NCBI GenBank assembly: GCA_045536135.1
Contig: JAZSNA010000005.1
Coordinates: forward strand, 1-44,363
Direction of reading: 5' to 3'
Source of the DNA: JAZSNA01 sp045536135
Lineage (GTDB): Bacteria; Pseudomonadota; Alphaproteobacteria; CAAHEQ01; UBA3637
DNA length: 44,363 nucleotides
Part shown: positions 25,964 to 33,565 of the stretch, piece after piece
How positions within the stretch are numbered: the first letter of the stretch is position 1
Layout: every line of letters begins with the position of its first letter
Translations under genes and position numbers: made by a program
The notes under the pieces: model-generated
What the model was told of the DNA's origin: nothing
Database searches by the model: none
The model's input: the letters and a program-made list of their open reading frames with translations, nothing else

Positions 25964-26503
25964 TTTTATTCCTTTATTTTGACTGTTTTTTTCCCCTGAA
26001 ACAACTGTCTTTTCCTCTTGTAAAACCCGACAATCTTTTTTTAATCCCCGACCTCTTTTTTGTGTTTGATATAAGATACCGACACATTCCCGCCAAATAC
26101 ACAACATCTGTCCCGAAGCGATAAAAAACATCCGACCGGATAATATTACAAAATATATCCACCCCCGTACAGATTTTTGAATATCTGCCATAATCAATTT
26201 TATTCTTTTGATTACGAATCTCAATGTATCTTTTTCCCCCCATTTCGACAAGCATTTTTTTTGCAAAAAATTCAATTTTTTTTCTTGACGCAACATTTAG
26301 ATTCAAGCTCCTATATTTTGTTTTTTTATCTGTAAAGCATTGTTTTTCCAATAGTTAACAAGTCGTTAATTTTTTTTCATCCCCAATATAGTGATTCGTC
26401 GATTCTCTATCCCGAATCGTTGGAATATATGGATATGCGAAAAAAAAAGTTCGAATTAAAATTCGAACTCTTTTAAAAAAAATTTCTTTCAAAAACGGAC
26501 TTT
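25964..26503. other. 540-bp intergenic region between rpsT and dnaA
   Basis: No convincing gene: two minus-strand frames are open but lack ribosome sites and family resemblance. It contains the rpsT terminator and five GANTC sites (26216, 26300, 26393, 26401, 26414). A small inverted repeat CGATTC/GAATCG (26400-26405, 26414-26419) is present. No consensus DnaA box (TTATNCACA) was found by eye, so there is no support for placing oriC here. Confidence 0.6.
26441..26469 (-). terminator. rpsT terminator
   Basis: A perfect 10-bp stem AGTTCGAATT / AATTCGAACT (26448-26457, 26460-26469), followed on the minus strand by eight T's. Confidence 0.9.
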
Positions 26504-26770
26504 TTATTGAGCCATTTTTTTGACTTTAGCCGACAAGCGAGATGTTTTTCTGGCGGCGGCTTCTTTTTTGACAACGCCGTGCCGTACACCTTTACTCAAA
26601 GCCGATTCGGCTTTAACGAAACTTTTTTTAGCTTCTTCTTTATTTCCACCCAAGATTGCTTTTTCAACTTTTTTAACAAAAGTACGAATAGCACTTAAGT
26701 AAGATTTATTACGAATTTCCGCTTTTTTATTGCGAACAACTCTTCTTTTTGCAGATGCATGATTTGGCAT
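26504..26770 (-). CDS. rpsT: 30S ribosomal protein S20, 88 aa
   Basis: MPNHASAKRRVVRNKKAEIRN is the typical S20 start, with KSYLSAIRTFVKKVEKAI and KKEAAARKTSRLSAKVKKM following: a small basic helical protein that binds 16S rRNA early in 30S assembly. The start at 26770 is preceded by AAGGAAAAATA-type purine sequence; the open frame's earlier ATG is not used in the family. It has its own strong promoter inside a 14-bp inverted repeat and its own terminator. Confidence 0.97.
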   Translation of the reverse strand: MPNHASAKRRVVRNKKAEIRNKSYLSAIRTFVKKVEKAILGGNKEEAKKSFVKAESALSKGVRHGVVKKEAAARKTSRLSAKVKKMAQ

Positions 26771-26817
26771 ATTTATTTTTCCTTCTTTTTGATATACTTG
26801 TCCCAACGACTCTTTGC

Positions 26818-26863
26818 CTTATAACCGAAAATGAAGAAAAAGTCAAGCATTTTCTTCATTTTC
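26818..26863 (-). promoter_or_regulatory. rpsT promoter inside a perfect 14-bp inverted repeat
   Basis: On the minus strand TTGACT (26841-26846), 17 bp, TATAAG (26818-26823). GAAAATGAAGAAAA (26827-26840) and TTTTCTTCATTTTC (26850-26863) are perfect inverted arms around the -35 element. A GACTC (GANTC) site at 26808-26812 sits at the expected transcription start. Confidence 0.85.
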
Positions 26864-26907
26864 ACTCTTTTTTTATCACAAAATATCAAGGTTAAAATTA
26901 TAAAAGC

Positions 26908-28362
26908 TTACGAATCTAATTTTTTATTCAACAATTCATTCGCCAAGGCCGGATTACACTTTCCGCCCGTTGCCTTCATAATCTGTCCGACAAACCAACC
27001 TTTTAATTTATCCTTACCGGCTTTAATTTCGGCCACTTTATCGGCATTTTCTGCCAATATTTGATCAATAACGCTTTCAATGGCACCGACATCGGAAACT
27101 TGTTTAAGTCCTTTTTCTTCCACGATATCAAGCGGATCTTTTTGTGTTTCACACATGACTTCAAAGACTTCTTTCGCGATTTTTCCGGAAATAGTTCCAT
27201 CTTCAATCAACCCGACCAATTTTCCCAAATTTTGTGCGGACACCGGCGAATCGGCGATATCCAAACAGTTTTTATTTAAATAAGCAAACAATTCAACAAT
27301 AACCCAGTTTGCGACCTTTTTCATATCGTGTCCGACAGAGGCTTTTTCAAAATACATTGCCACTTCTTTATCCGCAACGATAATGGACGCATCATATTCA
27401 CTCAACCCCATTTTCATAAAACGTTCTTTTTTCGCTTCGGGTAATTCGGGCAAATTCCGTCTGATATTTTCAATATATTCATCACTGAGTTCAAGCGGCG
27501 GCAAGTCCGGATCCGGAAAATAACGATAATCCAAGGCATTTTCTTTTGAACGCATCGAACGAGTTTCATCTGCCACCGCATCAAACAACCGAGTTTCTTG
27601 TACGACATCGGCACCGCTGTCATATAATTCCACTTGACGATGGGCTTCCATATCAATCGCATGCATTACAAATTTCACCGAGTTTACATTTTTAATTTCC
27701 ACCCGATTTCTAAAACCTTCTTCACCAACTTTACGCACGGAAACATTGGCATCACATCGCATAGATCCCTCATCCATATTTCCGTCACATGTTTCCAAAT
27801 AGCGGACAATAGAACGTAATTTTCTCAAATAAGCACCGGCCTCTTCCGGTGAACGAATATCCGGAAAGGACACGATTTCCATCAATCCGACCCCTGCCCG
27901 ATTAAAATCAAGATAAGAACAATTCGGCGATAAATCATGAATGGACTTACCGGCATCCTGTTCCAAATGAAGGCGATCAACTCGGATTTTTTTGGATTGA
28001 TTATCTTCATTTAAAACTTCAATATATCCATTTCCGACAATCGGATAAAACAATTGAGTAATTTGATATCCCGTCGGCAAATCTCCGTAAAAATAATTTT
28101 TACGATCAAACACGGAATGTTTGTTAATCACGGCATTCAATCCCATTCCGGTTTTAATACATTGTTCCACACATTTTTCATTTAACACCGGCAATTGCCC
28201 CGGCATACCGGCATCCAAGAATGCCACATGAGTATTAGGTTCTCCGCCGAATTCGGCACTGGCCCCCGAAAAGACCTTACTTTTCGAAAGGATTTGGCAA
28301 TGAACTTCCAATCCGCAAACCAATTCCCAATCTGCATCTTTTCCATGAATAATATAACTCAT
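26908..28362 (-). CDS. gatB: Asp-tRNA(Asn)/Glu-tRNA(Gln) amidotransferase subunit B, 484 aa
   Basis: Full-length GatB: WELVCGLEVHCQILSKSKVFSGA, GMPGQLPVLNEKCVEQCIKTG, FDRKNYFYGDLPTGYQITQ, SIHDLSPNCSYLDFNRAGVGLMEIV and the C-terminal YqeY-like tail (GKDKLKGWFVGQIMKATGGKCNPAL). It phosphorylates the misacylated Glu-tRNA(Gln) or Asp-tRNA(Asn) and receives ammonia from GatA. The start overlaps the gatA stop as ATGA. Confidence 0.97.
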   Translation of the reverse strand: MSYIIHGKDADWELVCGLEVHCQILSKSKVFSGASAEFGGEPNTHVAFLDAGMPGQLPVLNEKCVEQCIKTGMGLNAVINKHSVFDRKNYFYGDLPTGYQITQLFYPIVGNGYIEVLNEDNQSKKIRVDRLHLEQDAGKSIHDLSPNCSYLDFNRAGVGLMEIVSFPDIRSPEEAGAYLRKLRSIVRYLETCDGNMDEGSMRCDANVSVRKVGEEGFRNRVEIKNVNSVKFVMHAIDMEAHRQVELYDSGADVVQETRLFDAVADETRSMRSKENALDYRYFPDPDLPPLELSDEYIENIRRNLPELPEAKKERFMKMGLSEYDASIIVADKEVAMYFEKASVGHDMKKVANWVIVELFAYLNKNCLDIADSPVSAQNLGKLVGLIEDGTISGKIAKEVFEVMCETQKDPLDIVEEKGLKQVSDVGAIESVIDQILAENADKVAEIKAGKDKLKGWFVGQIMKATGGKCNPALANELLNKKLDS

Positions 28363-29744
28363 TTTAAATCCTCCAATACATCAGCGACTTTTAATACCCG
28401 TTCCTCATCCCAATAATTTCCGATGACTTGCAATCCGTTATTGGCACATGCAGCCGGCACACCCGCCAAACAAGATGGCATTAAATAGGTATCATTAAAT
28501 TTAATCTGAGCTTTTCCGGCAATGGCATCTGCCACCGTAAACGGCTCTACCGGAACGGAGGGTGCGACCAAGACATCCACATCTTTAAAGACATGAACAA
28601 AATCATTGGCGATGAGTCGGCGAGCTTTTTGAGCCGGCACAAAATAATCCGCATATCCCTTGGCAGAAAGGAAATAAGTTCCCATAATCATCCGTTTCCG
28701 AACCTCATCCCCGAAACCCGCCATCCGCGTATTCATATATAGCTCATCTAAAGAATCGCCATCTTCCCGCATTCCATACCGAATACCGTCATACCGAGCC
28801 AAATTTGATGAAGCCTCGGCCATAGCGATAATATAATACAAAGCCGCTGCATCTTCGGTATGAGGCAAGGAAACTTCCACCAATTCCGCCCCTTGTTCTT
28901 TCAAGAAATTCAACCCGCTTTCCCAGTTATCCGGAATCATTTCCTGATATTCTTTCGGAATTCCGATTTTCATTCCTTTAATATTTTTATCCAACGCTTT
29001 TGTGAAAGCCGGCACACTTTGACGAGAAGAAGTTGAATCTTTCGGATCATGTCCGCTCATCACTTCCAACATGACAGACGCATCTTTAATATTCCGAGCC
29101 ATTGGTCCCGGTGTATCCAACGAGGACGCATAAGCGACAATGCCGTATCTGGAACAACGACCGTAAGTCGGTTTAATTCCGGCAATTTTACAAAATGCGG
29201 ACGGATGACGAATAGACCCGCCGGTTTCCGTTCCGGTTGCGCCGGCACACAAAAAACCGCCGACAGCACTTCCCGAACCACCACTAGACCCGCCGGGTAC
29301 TTTTGTTTCGTCATGCGGATTTAAAGAAGCCCCGAAGTAAGAAGTGGCGGTGGAAGAACCCATTGCGAATTCATCTGTATTTGTTTTTCCCAACAAGACC
29401 GCCCCAGCATCCCATAATTTTTGAGTGACGGTTGATTCGTATTGCGGAACAAAATTCGACAGAATTTTAGAAGCTGCGGTTGTTCGTATTCCTTTTGTAC
29501 AATACAAATCTTTAATACCCAAAGGTATCCCTTCCAATTTTCCGACTGTTCCATTCGCTCGACGTTGATCGGACTGCCGAGCCATTTCCAATGCCTTTTC
29601 CCCACAAACGGTAATATAGGCATTTAAATTTTTCCGCCGTTCAATTTCATCCAGATAATCTTGCGTCACTTCCACGGCTGAAAAATCACCATTTTCCAAA
29701 CCTTTTAATGTATCTGATAACGATAGTTTATGTAAATCACTCAT
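28359..29744 (-). CDS. gatA: Asp-tRNA(Asn)/Glu-tRNA(Gln) amidotransferase subunit A, 461 aa
   Basis: Amidase-signature enzyme: GIPLGIKDLYCTKG carries the catalytic Lys, GSSTATSYFGASLNPHD and VPGGSSGGSGSAVGG carry the Ser-cisSer-Lys site, and TETGGSIRHPSAFC follows. It releases ammonia from glutamine for GatB. The start is at 29744 (MSDLHKLSL) with GGAG upstream; the longer open frame overlaps gatC and is rejected. It begins 4 bp after gatC. Confidence 0.97.
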   Translation of the reverse strand: MSDLHKLSLSDTLKGLENGDFSAVEVTQDYLDEIERRKNLNAYITVCGEKALEMARQSDQRRANGTVGKLEGIPLGIKDLYCTKGIRTTAASKILSNFVPQYESTVTQKLWDAGAVLLGKTNTDEFAMGSSTATSYFGASLNPHDETKVPGGSSGGSGSAVGGFLCAGATGTETGGSIRHPSAFCKIAGIKPTYGRCSRYGIVAYASSLDTPGPMARNIKDASVMLEVMSGHDPKDSTSSRQSVPAFTKALDKNIKGMKIGIPKEYQEMIPDNWESGLNFLKEQGAELVEVSLPHTEDAAALYYIIAMAEASSNLARYDGIRYGMREDGDSLDELYMNTRMAGFGDEVRKRMIMGTYFLSAKGYADYFVPAQKARRLIANDFVHVFKDVDVLVAPSVPVEPFTVADAIAGKAQIKFNDTYLMPSCLAGVPAACANNGLQVIGNYWDEERVLKVADVLEDLK

Positions 29745-29748
29745 TTTA

Positions 29749-30036
29749 TTACTCCACCATTTTGGGTGCACTAAAAAACTTTTCGGTTTTCGCCGGCGCA
29801 TTAGCCAAAACGGCTTGCCGTTGATTACCGTCAAACACAACATCCGAACGCATAACCAAAGGTTCTTCTGCGGGACAAACCATCGGTTTCAAGCCGTCCA
29901 TCTCATCACAAATTAAATCATGTTTAATCCAATCCAATTGTTCTTGTAAATGCTTGGCCATCCATTCGGCTTCTTCATCCGTGACCTTCATTCTGACCCA
30001 AAAGGCCATTTCTTTAATTATTTTCTCATCAATCAT
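29749..30036 (-). CDS. gatC: Asp-tRNA(Asn)/Glu-tRNA(Gln) amidotransferase subunit C, 95 aa
   Basis: Small helper subunit that ties GatA to GatB. It has helix VTDEEAEWMAKHLQEQLDWI, then the loop DGLKPMVCP and LVMRSDVV, which match GatC (family pattern ...PM.hp....lR.D...). The ribosome site AGGAG lies 8 bases before ATG. First gene of the gatCAB operon, behind a strong promoter. Confidence 0.93.
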   Translation of the reverse strand: MIDEKIIKEMAFWVRMKVTDEEAEWMAKHLQEQLDWIKHDLICDEMDGLKPMVCPAEEPLVMRSDVVFDGNQRQAVLANAPAKTEKFFSAPKMVE

Positions 30037-30058
30037 AATTTATTCTCCTAATTTGTTT

Positions 30059-30088
30059 TTTATACATTTAAAAATGTAAAAATGTCAA
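30059..30088 (-). promoter_or_regulatory. gatCAB promoter
   Basis: On the minus strand TTGACA (30083-30088), 18 bp, TATAAA (30059-30064) with an extended -10 TG. Confidence 0.82.
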
Positions 30089-30147
30089 GTATTTTAACTT
30101 TTTTTTAAATCTTTTTTCCGCATAATGCTTTCAAGGAGATAACAGAG

Positions 30148-30660
30148 ATGCCGAGACTCTATTTAAATTCGGATGCGTCCACCCGAAAGGAATATCACAC
30201 ATCCGGGGTCCATGTGATTATTAAAAATTCTTCTCACAAAAAAATTTTTGAAAAATCTAAAACTTATTATTGTGCGGATAATAATTTAGCGGAATTATTC
30301 GGCATTTACACGGTATTAAAAGAAGCTGAAAAATTACCTCTTTTTTCGCAAGTCCAAGAAATTTTACTTTATTCGGATTGTCAAAATGCACTAAACAGAA
30401 GCACTCACCGTATTCCCCCACGCACCATGGATGAAAAATTATGTTCGGATATTTGGGCTTTGGTTGAAAAATTTCAAAAGAAAGGAAAGAAAATTTCCTT
30501 TTGCTGGGTCAAAGGACACAATCCTCAAAACAAATCAGATCCCAATACGGTATCCAATATCGAAGCCGATATGAAGGCCAAACAAATTCGTAAAATTTAC
30601 GAACAGGATATTCAATTCAAAAAACACTTACGTTCACTCAAACAACAAGAACGAGCATAA
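30148..30660 (+). CDS. RNase H-fold protein (RNase HI-like), 170 aa
   Basis: Residues follow the RNase HI active-site order: LNSDAST (Asp8), NNLAELFGIYTVL (Glu), LYSDCQNAL (Asp) and WVKGHNPQNKSDP...NIEADMKAK (His and final Asp). It would cut RNA in RNA-DNA hybrids using two metal ions. It lacks the canonical basic handle region of E. coli RnhA and begins MPRLYLNSDAS rather than the usual IYTDGA. It could be the housekeeping enzyme or a diverged plant/archaeal-type member. Ribosome site AAGGAG upstream; a bidirectional terminator follows at once. Confidence 0.82.
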   Translation: MPRLYLNSDASTRKEYHTSGVHVIIKNSSHKKIFEKSKTYYCADNNLAELFGIYTVLKEAEKLPLFSQVQEILLYSDCQNALNRSTHRIPPRTMDEKLCSDIWALVEKFQKKGKKISFCWVKGHNPQNKSDPNTVSNIEADMKAKQIRKIYEQDIQFKKHLRSLKQQERA

Positions 30661-30698
30661 AAAAAGGCACACCCGAATAAACCGTTTGTGCCTTTTTT
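30660..30698. terminator. Bidirectional terminator between RNase H-like gene and rubrerythrin
   Basis: A 12-bp stem AAAAAAGGCACA / TGTGCCTTTTTT (30660-30671, 30687-30698), with A runs on one side and T runs on the other. Confidence 0.92.
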
Positions 30699-30715
30699 AA
30701 AGTCATCCCGAAAAA

Positions 30716-31255
30716 TTAAAAGTTATCTACATGAACTTCAAAGAATGCTTGGGGATGATTACAAACCGGACAAGTCGGTGGACAAGATAATCCAACATGG
30801 ATATGTCCACAATTCCGGCATTCCCAGATTATTTGTTCGTCTTTTTTGAAAACCTTTTGATTTTCAATATTGGAAGCCAATGCCAAATAACGTTCCTCAT
30901 GCCGTTTTTCAATTTTAGCCACCGCATCGAATTGATAGGCTAATTTTGTAAAACCTTCTTCCTTGGCAACTTTGGCCATTTCGGCATACATTTGTGTCCA
31001 TTCTTCATGTTCGCCTTCGGCCGCCATTTTCAAACAAGTCAATGTATCAGGGATTTCGCCCCCACATAAAGCTTTAAACCACAATTTGGCATGTTCTTTT
31101 TCGTTTTGAGCTGTTTTTTCAAAGAATTCGGCAATTTGTTCATAACCTTCTTTTTTGGCCTTTGAAGCGAAATAAGTATATTTATTCCGAGCCATAGATT
31201 CACCGGCAAAAGCCGTTAATAAATTTTGTTCTGTTTTTGAACCTTTTAATTCCAT
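30716..31255 (-). CDS. Rubrerythrin, 179 aa
   Basis: An N-terminal four-helix diiron domain with the paired E-x-x-H-type ligands (AFAGESMARNKYTY, TAQNEKEHAKLWFKAL, AEGEHEEWTQMY, KIEKRHEERYLAL). A C-terminal rubredoxin domain with two CxxC pairs (CRNCGHIHVGLSCPPTCPVC) follows. It reduces hydrogen peroxide using electrons from rubredoxin/NADH and is typical of anaerobes and microaerophiles. The start at 31255 (MELKGSKTEQ) has GGAAGGAA upstream; the open frame's earlier ATG contains the ribosome site. Confidence 0.96.
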   Translation of the reverse strand: MELKGSKTEQNLLTAFAGESMARNKYTYFASKAKKEGYEQIAEFFEKTAQNEKEHAKLWFKALCGGEIPDTLTCLKMAAEGEHEEWTQMYAEMAKVAKEEGFTKLAYQFDAVAKIEKRHEERYLALASNIENQKVFKKDEQIIWECRNCGHIHVGLSCPPTCPVCNHPQAFFEVHVDNF

Positions 31256-31316
31256 TTTTTCCTTCCTTTCGAATATCATTATATGAAAAATAAAATAAAA
31301 ATCAATTTTTTTTTAA

Positions 31317-31345
31317 TTGACGAATAAAAAAATTTTTTTTAAATT
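31317..31345 (+). promoter_or_regulatory. MATE gene promoter, predicted leaderless
   Basis: TTGACG (31317-31322), 17 bp, TAAATT (31340-31345); the expected RNA start coincides with ATG 31352. No Shine-Dalgarno sequence precedes the gene. The -10 is one or two bases from consensus. Confidence 0.6.
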
Positions 31346-31351
31346 AAACCC

Positions 31352-32683
31352 ATGGCCAAATATCATATAAATACCGGCAAAATTATACCGACTTTTTTAT
31401 TACACACATTTTCGGTTATATTTTTAACCATTTTGATGTATTCCGCCCCGTTAATAGACGGTTTTTTTGTCGGTAATTTTCTGGGTAAAGAAGCATTAGG
31501 TGCAATCAATATGTGCCTTCCGTTTTTATATTTTTTATCCGGTATTAACATTATTTTTATTATCGGATCCGGTATCAAATGCTCTGAAAAACTAGCCCAA
31601 AAAAAATACGAGGTTGCCAGTGATATTTTTTCATCAACACTAACCTTTTTAACGATTTTTAATTTATTTTTAACCGCCTTATTTATCTTTTTTTCCGATA
31701 TAGTTTTGGGATTTTTAGAACAAGATACTCATCTAATTAATCTGGCTAAACCCTATTATATCCTCATATCCTCATTCGCTTTGATTTTTGCTTTAAATCA
31801 AGGGTTAATTTACTATATGCGTATATTGAATAAACCGGTTAAATCCTTTTTAATACTCCTTTTTTACGCTGTTTTAAACGGTATTTTGGATTATATATTT
31901 ATCAAAATGAATCTTGGATTAAGCGGAGTTGCATTGGCAACTGGATTATCACAAATCGGATCCTTTATTATTCTGATAGCCGACTTCCGTCAAAAACAAC
32001 GCCGATTAAAATTCACCTTTACCATTTATAAAATAAAAAATCTGTTTAAGTATGCCTACAACGGATTTTCGGAACTGCTCAGTGAACTATCCTTGGCATT
32101 TTTATTGCTGTTTTATAACCGAAGCATTATTCAGCATTTTGGGATTAACGGGATTACGGCATTTACCATCATCACCTATTTTATGACATTGGAATATATG
32201 ATTGTTTATGCCATATCCGACACTTTACATCCGCTGCTGGGACATGTCATCGGTCGCCAAAACCACCGCCGAGCCTTTAACTTTTTTCATCTATCGATTG
32301 AATTGAGTTTTACAATAGGTCTTCTGATGGGCATTACCCTTCTTTTTGAAGCCCCGAGAATCACCCAAATTTTTATATCCGATGACAACAATATTATTTC
32401 AATTTGCCAAAAATTTGCCAATTACCTATGGCTGGCCTTTATTTTTAACGGAACAACCATGTGTATTATCGGGTATTTTTCATCCATCAACAAAGCCACC
32501 TTATCCGCCGTTTTATCTGTGTTAAACTCACTTATTTTGCCAGTTTTAATGTTATGGATATTGCCTTTTTTCTTTGGCACAAGCGGAATTTATATAGCTC
32601 CCGCCGTCGGACAAATGATTTCTTGTGCAATCTCATGCCACTATTATCTGAAACATAAATCACTCCACCCGACAAAGACATAA
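31352..32683 (+). CDS. MATE-family multidrug/sodium antiporter, 443 aa
   Basis: Twelve hydrophobic segments in two halves. The family opening is YSAPLIDGFFVGNFLGKEALGAINMCLPF (N-terminal half), repeated in the second half as NRSIIQHFGINGITAFTII. MATE proteins export cationic drugs or metabolites against Na+ or H+. The sequence suggests the NorM/DinF group; substrate unknown. Appears leaderless (see promoter). Followed closely by the promoter of the 52-aa gene. Confidence 0.92.
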   Translation: MAKYHINTGKIIPTFLLHTFSVIFLTILMYSAPLIDGFFVGNFLGKEALGAINMCLPFLYFLSGINIIFIIGSGIKCSEKLAQKKYEVASDIFSSTLTFLTIFNLFLTALFIFFSDIVLGFLEQDTHLINLAKPYYILISSFALIFALNQGLIYYMRILNKPVKSFLILLFYAVLNGILDYIFIKMNLGLSGVALATGLSQIGSFIILIADFRQKQRRLKFTFTIYKIKNLFKYAYNGFSELLSELSLAFLLLFYNRSIIQHFGINGITAFTIITYFMTLEYMIVYAISDTLHPLLGHVIGRQNHRRAFNFFHLSIELSFTIGLLMGITLLFEAPRITQIFISDDNNIISICQKFANYLWLAFIFNGTTMCIIGYFSSINKATLSAVLSVLNSLILPVLMLWILPFFFGTSGIYIAPAVGQMISCAISCHYYLKHKSLHPTKT

Positions 32684-32691
32684 TCCCCCCA

Positions 32692-32720
32692 TTGACTTTT
32701 TTTAAAAAATATGATATAAT
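32692..32720 (+). promoter_or_regulatory. Strong promoter of the 52-aa gene and rfbC
   Basis: TTGACT (32692-32697), 17 bp, TATAAT (32715-32720). Confidence 0.88.
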
Positions 32721-32749
32721 TAGGCCTCATTTCAAGAAAGGATGATTAA

Positions 32750-32908
32750 ATGAAAAAACCAAACATAGTATCAAATATGGCAAAAAAAATAACAAAATGG
32801 ACAGGTTGCGATTTTTCTGATGGGTTATCACAAATTGAAAAAATGCCTGAATTGTCTGAAGAACAACTGAAACAACTTCGTGAAGCCTTAACGGTTATGG
32901 AACGTTAA
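32750..32908 (+). CDS. Small hypothetical protein upstream of rfbC, 52 aa
   Basis: Open frame MKKPNIVSNMAKKITKWTG...EQLKQLREALTVMER with AAAGGA seven bases before ATG and a near-perfect promoter. The first half is basic and amphipathic; the second half is an acidic helix (ELSEEQLKQLREALTV). No family recognised. rfbC starts 20 bp downstream without a ribosome site of its own, so this gene may be needed for rfbC translation by coupling. Confidence 0.72.
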   Translation: MKKPNIVSNMAKKITKWTGCDFSDGLSQIEKMPELSEEQLKQLREALTVMER

Positions 32909-32928
32909 TATTCCGACAGAATAATCAA

Positions 32929-33480
32929 ATGAATTTTATCAAAACCCCCATTGACGGTGTCATTATTATAGAACCGCGCATCTTTAAGGATGAACGTGGA
33001 TATTTTTTTGAAAGTTATAACGAAGACGAATTCATTAAAAACGGGATACCCAACCATTTTGTCCAAGATAATCAATCCATGTCCACTTATGGTGTAATCC
33101 GTGGATTACACTGTCAATTGGGGGATAAAGCCCAAGCCAAACTTGTTCGTGTTTTAAGCGGAACAGTTTTGGATATAGCGGTCGATATCCGTCCTCAATC
33201 CCCCACATTCGGGCAACATGTTGCCGTTGAATTATCGTCGGATAACCAACGTCAATTATTTATTCCCCGTGGATTTTTACATGGATTTTCGGTTTTAAGT
33301 CCAACGGCCATTTTTGCATATAAATGTGATAATTTATATTGCAAGGAAGCTGAATTCGGTATTCGCTATGACGATCCCCAAATTAATGTGGATTGGAAAA
33401 TACCACCCCAAAAAATCATCACCTCCCCCAAAGATCGTCATGCGGCGCTTTTAAGGGAAGTATACCCAAACACCCGTTAA
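32929..33480 (+). CDS. rfbC: dTDP-4-dehydrorhamnose 3,5-epimerase, 183 aa
   Basis: Cupin-fold RmlC: IIIEPRIFKDERGYFFESYNEDEF, FVQDNQSMSTYGVIRGLHCQ (catalytic His in GLH), KLVRVLSGTVLDIAVDIR, LFIPRGFLHGFSVLSPTA and FGIRYDDPQINVDW. It epimerises C3 and C5 of the 4-keto sugar on the way to dTDP-L-rhamnose for surface glycans. The other rml genes are not in this window. No Shine-Dalgarno sequence; probably translated by coupling to the 52-aa gene. Confidence 0.96.
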   Translation: MNFIKTPIDGVIIIEPRIFKDERGYFFESYNEDEFIKNGIPNHFVQDNQSMSTYGVIRGLHCQLGDKAQAKLVRVLSGTVLDIAVDIRPQSPTFGQHVAVELSSDNQRQLFIPRGFLHGFSVLSPTAIFAYKCDNLYCKEAEFGIRYDDPQINVDWKIPPQKIITSPKDRHAALLREVYPNTR

Positions 33481-33565
33481 CCCTCTGTATTTTTGCCATA
33501 TTTTAAAGAAAAAACTTGCCTTTGTTCTTTGATTGATATAACATGGAACAAAAAGGGGATGTCGT

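Noticed and set aside
25964..26296. N-terminal extension of dnaA by 111 codons, or a separate small gene upstream
   Set aside because: The frame is open, but the residues are not DnaA-like, the resulting length would be abnormal, and ATG 25963 has a proper ribosome site and the typical DnaA start.
25964..26503. Chromosomal origin of replication
   Set aside because: No consensus DnaA boxes were found by eye in the rpsT-dnaA gap; only GANTC sites and a short palindrome are seen.
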